Shown: positions 35,922 to 44,367 of the stretch, piece by piece
Layout: each line of letters starts with the position of its first letter
Numbering within the stretch: position 1 is the first letter of the stretch
Source: Bacteroidales bacterium
Lineage (GTDB): Bacteria; Bacteroidota; Bacteroidia; Bacteroidales; Muribaculaceae
Assembly: GCA_015060975.1 (NCBI GenBank)
Contig: SUXI01000004.1
Location: 164,757-228,756 of the forward strand
Direction of reading: 5' to 3'
Length of the DNA stretch: 64,000 nt
Position numbers and translations under genes: made by a program
Notes under the pieces: model-generated
The model's input: only the letters and a program-made list of their open reading frames with translations
Databases searched by the model: none
Told to the model about the DNA's origin: nothing

Positions 35922-38465
35922 TTAAAATGTTACATGTAGCGCAATTCTCACTCCGCTTTTATCTATATTACTAAATTTTCGATACGACAACCTCCAAACA
36001 TAATCAACCCTTAGAACCTTAAATAAATTATCAATTCCCACCCCGGCTTCCATATATGGAGTTGATGTTAATCTCTGTGTATTTGAAGACATCGGAAATT
36101 CAAACAAATTAACATTTTTTTGTGGGTCATTTCTGTCACTCAAATGACCATATATACCCCTAAATGAAAAGGCTTCTCGCAATTTTAGTTTTTTCACTAA
36201 CGGGATATAATTTAATACAGCTCCATTTGCCCAATATGTAAAGTCCCACGAAACATAGCTATCATTCACAAATTCCATTGGGTTCATTAATGCAAACGAT
36301 TCTGGTTGAATTGTATATGACAAATTTGCATTAGGTATTAACAAATTAGGATATGGGGAACTGCTCCACACATGACCACCTTTTAAAATTACATCAATGA
36401 ACCCAAATGCAGATAACCAAAAACGTTTTTGTGCGCTTAGTTCAGTCTTGTTTATTTCAAACATATTTCCCGCAACCCCTTTGGGCGCATAAGTATGCGT
36501 TAATTCAATAATAGGAGCATCGAGATTTATTGGCACTCTGTGGCTTTTTGTTTGATAAAATTTTTCCCCAGGAGCATATCTCAATTTTAAGTTTACTAAT
36601 GTTTCGTTATAATGAGAGTATGAAATGCCATTCCCATTAATGAATGGCATAAAGAATGTGGATTCTTGACGTTCTTGAGAAACCCCGGCTATAATTGAAA
36701 GATTATTATATAATTCAAGTGTATATTCTATGTTTGATTTTCTAAGATACGTCATTTGGGTATCTTCATGACGCTTTAGCGACAAAAAAAAGTTATCTTT
36801 ATTAGTGAATGAATATTGTTGCCCTAACTGATTAACATCATATAAATGAGCAAATTTAATTGAATGTATAGGAAACTCACGAGAATGGTATTTCTTTTTA
36901 TTAAATGAATATTCCACTTCACCATTATATTTAAATTTTCGATCTTTTGTTCCGTATGCGACATAACCTCTAGCAAACACATTTTCGTTAAAATTTGCCG
37001 TAGTGAGACCTCCGATTTTTATACGGTACCCCTCAATATCATTATAACTGAGAAAGGTATTTACCGGTCCGATATCTATTTTTGAATCCTTTGCAGTGTG
37101 AACATATCCCGACACCAATATTCTTAAAAATTTCTCACCCCAATAATATATCGGAACAGAACGCAATTGCGTTAATAATGAACCCACATTTTGTTCTTTA
37201 CTTGTAATATCAGATGTTCTGACATTATTCCAAAAAGTATTATCTTTTAAATATGCGTCTTCTGAGATTATGGATCTTCGCATGTCATCATAGATATAGG
37301 GATTGCTTGCTTTATTAAAATTATGATCAGAGTATGTGGTATTCCTCCTTGCATAAAGCCCTTGCGTGCCTGGCAAAACACTTATTTCCATAGTCATATC
37401 ATCTTTTGTCTTTAGCCTGCTTCCATCTGACGCACGTATATATTCTTGTGAAATATACATGTGATCAATAAAGTTAAGATTTATCGATGGGGAAATTTTC
37501 ATGTTTATTTTCTTTATAAACATTGTGCTATCACCGTCTAAAACGTATATATGCCCAACAAAACCAAAAGTTGAAGAATTATGTGGAGCGAAACTCAATT
37601 GAATGCAACGTTCATTGCCTATTTCAACGGTATCTGTAAGATAAAACTTATAAAAATCAGGTGCTATTTTAGATAATGGGCTGACAAATCTATTTTGTAA
37701 TATATTTATATCATTTTGATATAAGTCAATTTCTCTGAATATGTCTTCCAAAAAAGTTTGCATACTTTCTTGGTCGGTCAAGTCATCAATACCTTCTCGT
37801 TTGATGCCTGTTATATATTCTTTTTCTGTTTCGGGTTCTTTTCTATAAATTATTTGAGATGCTTTTTCTTTAACTGAAACATTTAATATAGGTTTACCTG
37901 AGACCTCCGATGTATCGATATATTCATTAAGAAACTTGAATTGCCCCATCAATCCACCATTTTCTTGAAGTTCTGTGAAATTATTTATTGCAAGTGTGAT
38001 TTTTTCATATTTATTGTAATTAAAGAAATCATGACGGCGAGGATTATTAAGGTCTCGGCGCTCCCTAATTTTATTCACAAAATCAACCGCAGGGTTATTC
38101 TTCTTTGAATATTTATGTTTTTGTTTTTTTACTACAACTTCATCGAGTGTGATTCCCTCATGTTGAAGATTTATTATAAGAAAATTTGTATCGTTTCTTT
38201 CTACTGCTATTTTCTTTTTTTGAAAGCCTAATCCTGAGACACTTAATATATCTTTATTTTCATTTAATTCAATCTCGAATTTCCCTTCCTCATTTGTCAT
38301 TATGCCATATTTGTTTCCATTGGCGTATATAGTGGCATAAGCAACACCCTCACCTGAAACCGAGTCTATCACAATCCCCTTAACACTTCGTGGTTGTGCG
38401 TTAAGATTATATGACATGCCTATAATAATTGAAACAAAAAATATATATGTATAAATTTTACTCAT
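35922..38465 (-). CDS. DUF5686 outer-membrane protein with carboxypeptidase-regulatory-like domain
   Basis: 847 aa. Signal peptide (ending NLNAQ), then a CarboxypepD_reg-like domain (about 26-110; VKGIVIDSVSGEGVAYATIY, TLDEVVVKK) and a long region typical of DUF5686 (FVNKIRERRDLNNPRRHDFFNYNKYEK, later ISQEYIRASDGSRLKTKDDM). The last ~450 residues alternate as in a beta-barrel, ending SGVRIALHVTF with a terminal Phe. There is no plug domain, so it is not a TonB receptor. Function unknown; likely outer-membrane. It is single and divergent from the CYTH gene, sharing a palindromic promoter region. Confidence 0.85.
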   Translation of the reverse strand: MSKIYTYIFFVSIIIGMSYNLNAQPRSVKGIVIDSVSGEGVAYATIYANGNKYGIMTNEEGKFEIELNENKDILSVSGLGFQKKKIAVERNDTNFLIINLQHEGITLDEVVVKKQKHKYSKKNNPAVDFVNKIRERRDLNNPRRHDFFNYNKYEKITLAINNFTELQENGGLMGQFKFLNEYIDTSEVSGKPILNVSVKEKASQIIYRKEPETEKEYITGIKREGIDDLTDQESMQTFLEDIFREIDLYQNDINILQNRFVSPLSKIAPDFYKFYLTDTVEIGNERCIQLSFAPHNSSTFGFVGHIYVLDGDSTMFIKKINMKISPSINLNFIDHMYISQEYIRASDGSRLKTKDDMTMEISVLPGTQGLYARRNTTYSDHNFNKASNPYIYDDMRRSIISEDAYLKDNTFWNNVRTSDITSKEQNVGSLLTQLRSVPIYYWGEKFLRILVSGYVHTAKDSKIDIGPVNTFLSYNDIEGYRIKIGGLTTANFNENVFARGYVAYGTKDRKFKYNGEVEYSFNKKKYHSREFPIHSIKFAHLYDVNQLGQQYSFTNKDNFFLSLKRHEDTQMTYLRKSNIEYTLELYNNLSIIAGVSQERQESTFFMPFINGNGISYSHYNETLVNLKLRYAPGEKFYQTKSHRVPINLDAPIIELTHTYAPKGVAGNMFEINKTELSAQKRFWLSAFGFIDVILKGGHVWSSSPYPNLLIPNANLSYTIQPESFALMNPMEFVNDSYVSWDFTYWANGAVLNYIPLVKKLKLREAFSFRGIYGHLSDRNDPQKNVNLFEFPMSSNTQRLTSTPYMEAGVGIDNLFKVLRVDYVWRLSYRKFSNIDKSGVRIALHVTF

Positions 38466-38479
38466 TAAAAAACTATAAT

Positions 38480-38495
38480 TACCTTTGCAAAGGTA
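38480..38495. promoter_or_regulatory. Palindromic TACCTTTGCAAAGGTA with a -7 box on each strand
   Basis: A 16-bp perfect palindrome giving TACCTTTG (TAnnTTTG) in both directions, between divergent genes. It starts 15 bases from the DUF5686 gene start and 114 bases from the CYTH gene start. Beside it a 9-bp inverted repeat (38493-38501 and 38523-38531) flanks a 21-base spacer. No good -33 TTTG was found for either direction. Confidence 0.5.
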
Positions 38496-38608
38496 GTCAA
38501 TCTTTATATAATGACTTTACTCATTGACTACTTTTATCATAAGTTAAATTAAAATAATTCTTAACTTATATTTACATCATTCGTAATAATAAATTTAATT
38601 ATTGCCTT

Positions 38609-39061
38609 ATGCCTAAGGAAATTGAGCGAAAATTTCTTGTCATTAATAACAGCTATCATCAATTAGCATCAAAATCACACAACATAAAACAGGGATATAT
38701 ATCAGCCAATAAAAATACGACTGTGAGGATTCGCATTAAAGATGACACAGCATTCATCACTATAAAGGGAACGACAATAGGGTTTAGTCGTGATGAATGG
38801 GAATACCCAATACCATTATGCGATGCAAATGAGATAATATCAAATCTGTCTTGCGGAAAAATTATTGAGAAGACAAGATATATTGTTAATTTCAAGGATC
38901 ACACATGGGAGATTGATGAATTTCATGGAGTTCACGAGGGATTGGTTATTGCTGAAATTGAATTGACCGATGAAAAAGAATCGTTTCCTATACCCTCTTT
39001 TATAGGTGAAGAAGTTACAGGAAACGTCAATTATTATAATTCTATTTTAGCCGGCATTTAA
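38609..39061 (+). CDS. CYTH-domain protein (triphosphate tunnel metalloenzyme family)
   Basis: 150 aa, a single CYTH domain. The signature EIERKFL is at residues 4-10, and the alternating charged tunnel residues (TVRIRIKDD, FITIKG, WEIDEFHG, LVIAEIEL) are present. Family members hydrolyse inorganic triphosphate or make cyclic or thiamine triphosphate products; small bacterial stand-alone ones often act as tripolyphosphatases. The actual substrate is not decidable here. Convergent with rlmD. Confidence 0.9.
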   Translation: MPKEIERKFLVINNSYHQLASKSHNIKQGYISANKNTTVRIRIKDDTAFITIKGTTIGFSRDEWEYPIPLCDANEIISNLSCGKIIEKTRYIVNFKDHTWEIDEFHGVHEGLVIAEIELTDEKESFPIPSFIGEEVTGNVNYYNSILAGI

Positions 39062-39078
39062 GGAGGCTTATACGGTTT

Positions 39079-40494
39079 CTAATCTTTCAACGTAAGCTTT
39101 ACCACATTTTCCACATGGTGAGTGTGTGGAAACATATCAACAGGTTGAATAGCGTCAACATGATATTTTTCGCCAAGTAGTGCCAAGTCTCGAGCTTGTG
39201 TCGCCGGATTACAGCTCACATAAACGATGCGACGAGGTGATGCATTAAGGATAACGTCAACAACATCATTGTGCATTCCGGCACGAGGTGGATCGACAAT
39301 CATCACATCGGGACGACCATGTTTTTCGATAAATTCGTTTGTCAACACATCTTTCATGTCACCGGCATAAAACAATGTGTTATTTATATTATTGACTTCT
39401 GAGTTTATTTTTGCATCTGCTATCGCTTCTGGCACATATTCAATGCCAATAACCTTTCTTGCTCGTTCCGCAACGAAATTGGCAATAGTACCTGTTCCTG
39501 TATATAGGTCATAAACCAACTCATTGCCGGTTAGTTCCGCGAAATTTCGAGCTACTTTATATAATTCGTATGCTTGGCGCGAATTGGTTTGATAGAATGA
39601 CTTAGGTCCTATTCTGAATCTTAATCCCTCCATCTCCTCTTCAATGAAATCCTTCCCTTTGAATGTGATTATTTCTTGATCTGAAATAGTGTCATTCACT
39701 TTGAGGTTAACAACATATAGCAAAGAGGTTATTTGTGGAAATTTTTCATTAACTACTGTTAACAACTTATGAATTTTTTCTTGATCGTTCTCGCCAAACA
39801 CCATCACTGCCATTATCTCACCGGTTGATGCTATGCGAATCATTAAAGTTCGCAATAACCCTTCTTGTGCTTTCAGGTCATAGAAGCTATAGCCATTATC
39901 TTTGCCATACTGCTTGATAAATAGACGCAGTTGGTTCCCAAAATCATCTTGCAAATGACAACAGTTTATGTCTAATACCTTGTCAAATGCTCCGGAAATA
40001 TGAAATCCTGCGGCATCTCTATCGGGAAATTCTTCTCCACTATTAAGTTGCTCAAATGTCAGCCATTTCTTATTTGAGAATGTATATTCCATTTTGTTAC
40101 GATACTCCCAAATATTTTTTGAACCGAGAATAGGTGTTATTTCAGGAATTTCAATTTTGCCAATACGTTCTAATGCGTCTTGCACCTGTTGTTGCTTGCA
40201 TTTTAGCTGGAACTCGTAAGGCAGGTGTTGCCAACGACAACCACCACAAGTGCCAAAGTGCTCGCACTTTGGTTCAACACGCACCTCCGAAGGCTTAACC
40301 ATATTTACGATATTACCCTCGGCATACGATTTGCGTTTTTTGCGAAGTTTCACATCGACAACATCTCCCGGTGCACCGTATGGGATGAACACCACCATAT
40401 CATTAACTCGCGCAAGGCTGTTACCCTCAGCTGCTACATCTATAATCTCCACCCCCACTAATGTAGGAAGGTCTCTCCTGTTTTTTCGTCCCAA
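39079..40494 (-). CDS. rlmD: 23S rRNA (uracil-5-)-methyltransferase RlmD
   Basis: RumA-type methyltransferase acting on 23S rRNA U1939. An N-terminal TRAM domain (VEIIDVAAEGNSLARV, VFIPYGAPGDVVDV), then four cysteines of an iron-sulfur cluster in a C-x5-C-x2-C arrangement (CEHFGTCGGC) plus a later Cys, and a SAM-binding domain (VYDLYTGTGTIANFVA) with PPRAGMH and catalytic YVSCNPATQARD. No ATG start fits. I place the start at TTG 40494, giving MGRKNRRDLP, close to family N-termini. The other candidate, TTG at 40530, would add a hydrophobic segment, unlikely in an rRNA enzyme. About 471 aa. Confidence 0.9.
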   Translation of the reverse strand: MGRKNRRDLPTLVGVEIIDVAAEGNSLARVNDMVVFIPYGAPGDVVDVKLRKKRKSYAEGNIVNMVKPSEVRVEPKCEHFGTCGGCRWQHLPYEFQLKCKQQQVQDALERIGKIEIPEITPILGSKNIWEYRNKMEYTFSNKKWLTFEQLNSGEEFPDRDAAGFHISGAFDKVLDINCCHLQDDFGNQLRLFIKQYGKDNGYSFYDLKAQEGLLRTLMIRIASTGEIMAVMVFGENDQEKIHKLLTVVNEKFPQITSLLYVVNLKVNDTISDQEIITFKGKDFIEEEMEGLRFRIGPKSFYQTNSRQAYELYKVARNFAELTGNELVYDLYTGTGTIANFVAERARKVIGIEYVPEAIADAKINSEVNNINNTLFYAGDMKDVLTNEFIEKHGRPDVMIVDPPRAGMHNDVVDVILNASPRRIVYVSCNPATQARDLALLGEKYHVDAIQPVDMFPHTHHVENVVKLTLKD

Positions 40495-40585
40495 AATAAC
40501 TAAAATTAAAATTTCCACAAAATTAGTCAAAAAACATGAGATATCATCTTCTCATATTTTAAAAATATGTAGAAATCATAAAAGG

Positions 40586-40625
40586 AATAAGAGATGTATC
40601 AACTAAATATGACACATCTCTTATT
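40586..40625 (-). terminator. Terminator of the BspA-like gene
   Basis: A perfect 12-bp stem, AATAAGAGATGT (40586-40597) / ACATCTCTTATT (40614-40625), with a 16-base loop. On the minus strand CCTTTTATG follows. It lies 27 bases past the stop of the large surface-protein gene. Confidence 0.7.
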
Positions 40626-40651
40626 AAGATTGAGTAAATTAGAAGGTGATA

Positions 40652-43600
40652 TTATTTCACTATCAAACGCAATGTTTTCACTTGCTTGCCATCGTTAACA
40701 GTCAATAAATACAAGCCCGACGGACAGTCGAGTTCTATCGCGTTCCATTCATCTTCGAGCATTACTCTGCCGCATGCAACCATCGAGCCGCTCATCGAGG
40801 TAATGGCATATTGGGCTTCGCCACCTGTCGCTCCGGCTATCTTCACCCAGGCGGTTCCGGTTGCCGGATTTTCCCGCAATGTCACTGTGAGTTCGTCGCT
40901 GTCTATTTCAATATAACCGATTCCCGCAGGGTCGTCGCCGGTGCTGAACTCTATCTCGTCGCCATAAACGGTGCCTTTCTCGGTTGTCACAAACGCGCGG
41001 TATTTATATGTCGAGTTATAGTCGAGATTGGTGAGTGTGGCGCTCATCGCTATGCCCGAGGCATTAACAACTTTGCGGTCGTCGGTTGATGCCGGCTTGA
41101 TGGTGGTACCTGTTTTCCAATATTCAAATCCTTGCGCTGTGATAACATCGGTGCCTTCGAGCGCATAACCTTTCACCACTGCCGAATTGTTGTTCACTGC
41201 CACATTTGAATAAGTGAGGACTTCGGGGCTGAAATACACATTGGCGTCGGCAGTGTAAAATCCCACCCAATCGCCATAGTAAGTGTTTCCGCTTGCCGAG
41301 GTGTAATATGGGCGACACTTATAATATACATCGGGATTAAGATTTCGCAATGAACCCACAAGCATGCCATTCACCACAGGACATTCAACTTTAGATGACG
41401 CTATAATATCGGGAGCGTCTATTCGTCTCCACTCATATCCCGTGCCGAGGGTGGCATCGCAATTGGTCTCGACTATCAACCTTGCGCTTGTGGTTGAAGT
41501 GGCGTCATAACGACCATTGGCCCAATTCAAAGCCTCGGTGGTGAACGTTTCGGAAGTAGTATATGTCGATGTGCTTTCTTTTATTTTCACGCCGTAATAA
41601 ACTGTGTATAATGTATTGGGGTCAAGATTCTCAAAAGTTACATTGTTTTTGTTGTCAAAATTTGTCACTTTGCTGCCTATATTTATCCCTTGACTCACAA
41701 AAGTGGCATCACCTTGAGTGTAGGTTCCGTTAGCAGAGAGTGTTGTCACTCCTATAGTCCCAGTCAAAGTCACATTAAATGGCAATGTGCTAATACTAAA
41801 ACCATTAATGTAGCAATATGTGCCATTGATTATTAACCCATATTGATAATTATGATTAGACCCAGGAGTTAAATTTGTGAATTTATCACCTATACTTAAA
41901 TAATCACTATTAAAATAAACATAAGGAGCGTATTGTGTTGGGGTTGATAGTTTTGTCAAGGTGATTGTTGTTTGTGTTTTGTCAAAATTGATATTCACCA
42001 GCTTGCCACATTCCATAAATGCATTGGTTGCTATGGAAGCAACTGAACTAGGAATATTGAGGCATTTTAGATTAAAACACCTTGCAAAAGCATAATCCCC
42101 AATCTCTGCCGCTAAATTGCCGATTGTTACCGAGGTCAAGCCTGTGCAACCATCGAACGCATAGTCGCCGATAGAGGTCACTGAATTTGGGATAGTAATT
42201 GAATCAATCTTAAAGCAACTATAAAATGTATAATCAGCAATCTTAGTAACAGAATTCCCAATTGTTACTGTTTCAAGTCCGTATTTATTTGCAAATGGGG
42301 AATAACCATACGATTGTTCTTCGTTATATGAAATATTTCTTCCAAGATATAACGAATCTATAGGACAATCATAGAATAAGCCTTCACCTCTTCGATTATA
42401 GCTACTATTATAATTATTATACCCCATTAATAAAAGTTCTGCTCCATTTTCAATTATTATTGAAGACAATCCATCACAACCACTAAATGCACAGTTCTCT
42501 ATCTCGGTTACAGAACTGGGGATCGTGATTGAAGTCAATCCTGAACAATCAGAGAATGCATAAACAGAAATGCAAACCGTTCCATCTTTAATCACAACTG
42601 ACGTATTATTTGGCATAATACCTTTATATTTATATAACACATTATTAATATATAACATACCATCTGGTTGATTATTATACCATTTGGTATCTTCAAATGC
42701 ATATTGCCCAATTTTAGTTACAGAATTAGGAATAGCAATTGATGTCAACTCATTGCAACCATAAAACGCATAGTCGCCAATAGAGGATACAAACTTCCCG
42801 ATAGTAACAGATTTAAGTTCACCAATATTATAAAACGGAGAATACCCATAGCACTGTTCTGTATCATAACTTAAATTTCGTCCAAGATATAATGAATCTA
42901 TATGACAATCATAAAATAAGCCTTCGCCAGGTTTATGAGATGAATAAGAATAAGTATTATATCCTAATGTTAATGTATCTGTCCCATCTTCAATAGTTAA
43001 GTTGGTCAATCCTGAGCAACCATTGAACGCCCCTTTTCTAATCTCGGTTACGGAATTAGGGATGTAGAACGATGTCAACCACCAACACCCTTTGAACGCA
43101 TATTCACCAATATATGATACAGACTTCCCGATAGTAACAGATTTAAGTCTGCTTTTACCAGCAAATGGAGAATAACCATATTCGGCGCCAGACGCATAAC
43201 TTATGTTTCGTCCAAGGTGTATTGTCTCTAAAGGGCAACTCGAAAATAATCCTGACCCATCTGTTGCTCCAACTCCTACAGTTAAAGAGCTATAGGAGTT
43301 GTATCCTAATGAAAGAGTTTGAATCCCATCTTCAAAAATTAAATTTTTCAAACCAGAGCATCCTAAAAAAGTTTGGTTGTCAATCTTTGTTACAGATTCC
43401 CCGATAGTAACAGATTTGATTGTATTCGAGTTGTAGAATGGTGAGTAGCCGTCAAATTTCCTATTACTAAATGTTATATTTCTTCCAATATAAACGGAGT
43501 CCAAAGGGCAATCATAGAATAACCCCTCTCCTGTTCCGTATGAAACATATCGGTTTTCCCCTAATGAAAGAGGTTGTGTTCCGTCTTCGATAATCAATGT

Positions 43601-43870
43601 AGTCAAGTTTGTACAATTACGAAATGCAGCACTGCCAATTGCAGTTACAGTATAGGTAGAGTTATTATAACATACTGAATTAGGAATACTTATTGTGCCA
43701 GAATAATCACCGTAAAAATAACTAGACTTATAAGTCACTTCAACGGTTTTGGCTGTTTCATCTGTAATTCTGTAATAAATACCGTCAACCTCAAATCCAT
43801 AAGTAGTGATAGGGAGTGTAGTTAGGAACAGGGCTACAAGTAGTAGCGGAATTTGTAACAGCTTTTTCAT
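40652..43870 (-). CDS. BspA-like leucine-rich-repeat surface protein with Fn3-like domains and T9SS tail
   Basis: 1072 aa, probably a cell-surface or secreted adhesin-like protein. Signal peptide (1 to about 25), then many LRR_5/BspA repeats (about 45-640) of the type LTSITIPNSVTEIGxYAFxGC. Unusually, a long module containing GEGLFYDCPIDSLYLGRNISY and YGYSPF recurs four times among the standard repeats. After about residue 650 come three Fn3-like segments (NLDPNTLYTVYYGV, NLNPDVYYKCRPYYT, NLDYNSTYKYRAFV). The end (GLYLLTVNDGKQVKTLRLIVK region) is a type IX secretion sorting tail. By eye the last ~1 kb is richer in G+C than the LRR part. The gene sits behind leader copy B. Ligand unknown. Confidence 0.9.
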   Translation of the reverse strand: MKKLLQIPLLLVALFLTTLPITTYGFEVDGIYYRITDETAKTVEVTYKSSYFYGDYSGTISIPNSVCYNNSTYTVTAIGSAAFRNCTNLTTLIIEDGTQPLSLGENRYVSYGTGEGLFYDCPLDSVYIGRNITFSNRKFDGYSPFYNSNTIKSVTIGESVTKIDNQTFLGCSGLKNLIFEDGIQTLSLGYNSYSSLTVGVGATDGSGLFSSCPLETIHLGRNISYASGAEYGYSPFAGKSRLKSVTIGKSVSYIGEYAFKGCWWLTSFYIPNSVTEIRKGAFNGCSGLTNLTIEDGTDTLTLGYNTYSYSSHKPGEGLFYDCHIDSLYLGRNLSYDTEQCYGYSPFYNIGELKSVTIGKFVSSIGDYAFYGCNELTSIAIPNSVTKIGQYAFEDTKWYNNQPDGMLYINNVLYKYKGIMPNNTSVVIKDGTVCISVYAFSDCSGLTSITIPSSVTEIENCAFSGCDGLSSIIIENGAELLLMGYNNYNSSYNRRGEGLFYDCPIDSLYLGRNISYNEEQSYGYSPFANKYGLETVTIGNSVTKIADYTFYSCFKIDSITIPNSVTSIGDYAFDGCTGLTSVTIGNLAAEIGDYAFARCFNLKCLNIPSSVASIATNAFMECGKLVNINFDKTQTTITLTKLSTPTQYAPYVYFNSDYLSIGDKFTNLTPGSNHNYQYGLIINGTYCYINGFSISTLPFNVTLTGTIGVTTLSANGTYTQGDATFVSQGINIGSKVTNFDNKNNVTFENLDPNTLYTVYYGVKIKESTSTYTTSETFTTEALNWANGRYDATSTTSARLIVETNCDATLGTGYEWRRIDAPDIIASSKVECPVVNGMLVGSLRNLNPDVYYKCRPYYTSASGNTYYGDWVGFYTADANVYFSPEVLTYSNVAVNNNSAVVKGYALEGTDVITAQGFEYWKTGTTIKPASTDDRKVVNASGIAMSATLTNLDYNSTYKYRAFVTTEKGTVYGDEIEFSTGDDPAGIGYIEIDSDELTVTLRENPATGTAWVKIAGATGGEAQYAITSMSGSMVACGRVMLEDEWNAIELDCPSGLYLLTVNDGKQVKTLRLIVK

Positions 43871-43887
43871 ACGCTTAATGATTTTGT

Positions 43888-44212
43888 GTGCCTCCTGTGT
43901 CCCCTAATTTGGCGGTTAATAATTGAGTTTATCGGGTTATAAAAACACAAAAACGTGGGACATTGCTCAGTTTATTTTTTACGAGGCATCGCCAAACGCC
44001 CTAACCGAAATAAACAGCCCACCCCACGCCATACCTATATGTATAACACCCCGCCTATGGGGTGAGTATAGGCAAGCATGAGCGTCTTTTGACCGCTTAA
44101 TCCTTCGGTTAATGAAAATTGGCGATTTTCGTAAAAAGGATAAAGCTGAAAACGCTTTCACTAAAATGTCTCCCGCAGGGAGGGCAACACTCTGCCACCC
44201 ACAAGATTGATG
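43888..44212 (-). ncRNA. Structured leader RNA, copy B (candidate new element)
   Basis: Same element as at 20372-20692, here ending 20 bases before the ATG at 43870. Helices (plus coordinates): 44023-44028 with 43954-43959; 44008-44015 with 43970-43977; 44067-44072 with 44034-44039, whose sequence differs from copy A yet still pairs; 44059-44064 with 44047-44052; 44136-44141 with 44100-44105; 44125-44130 with 44114-44119. TTGGCGAT (44119-44126) is complementary to ATCGCCAA (43988-43995). GAGGCA (43983-43988) is complementary to TGCCTC (43889-43894), which forms AGGAGGCAC on the transcript. It accounts for nearly all of the 497-bp gap before purL. Confidence 0.7.
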
Positions 44213-44220
44213 CAAAGTTA
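44213..44220 (-). promoter_or_regulatory. -7 box of leader copy B
   Basis: TAACTTTG on the minus strand (exact TAnnTTTG), at the same place relative to the leader as in copy A. The -33 region is weak. Confidence 0.6.
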
Positions 44221-44288
44221 GCAATTCTTATGTAGAAATCACATATTTTCGCATATTTTTTGAAATTCTAAAAAAACAACATTTGAGA

Positions 44289-44318
44289 TTGGGAATTTTA
44301 TGATTTTTATTAACTTTG
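44289..44318 (+). promoter_or_regulatory. Promoter of purL
   Basis: TTG (44289-44291), 19-base spacer, TAACTTTG (44311-44318). Transcription should start about 44 bases before the purL ATG. No PurR-like operator or purine riboswitch was seen. Confidence 0.7.
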
Positions 44319-44367
44319 TAGCTCAATTGAAATAATATATATTATCACCATAAAAACTTATTAGGAA

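Noticed and set aside
43979..44224. Short open reading frames inside both leader copies (81 aa in copy B on the minus strand, 67 aa at 20357-20560 in copy A)
   Set aside because: Single-base indels between the copies (for example near 44020 versus 20503) shift the frame within conserved nucleotide sequence, so selection is on the RNA or DNA and not on a peptide.
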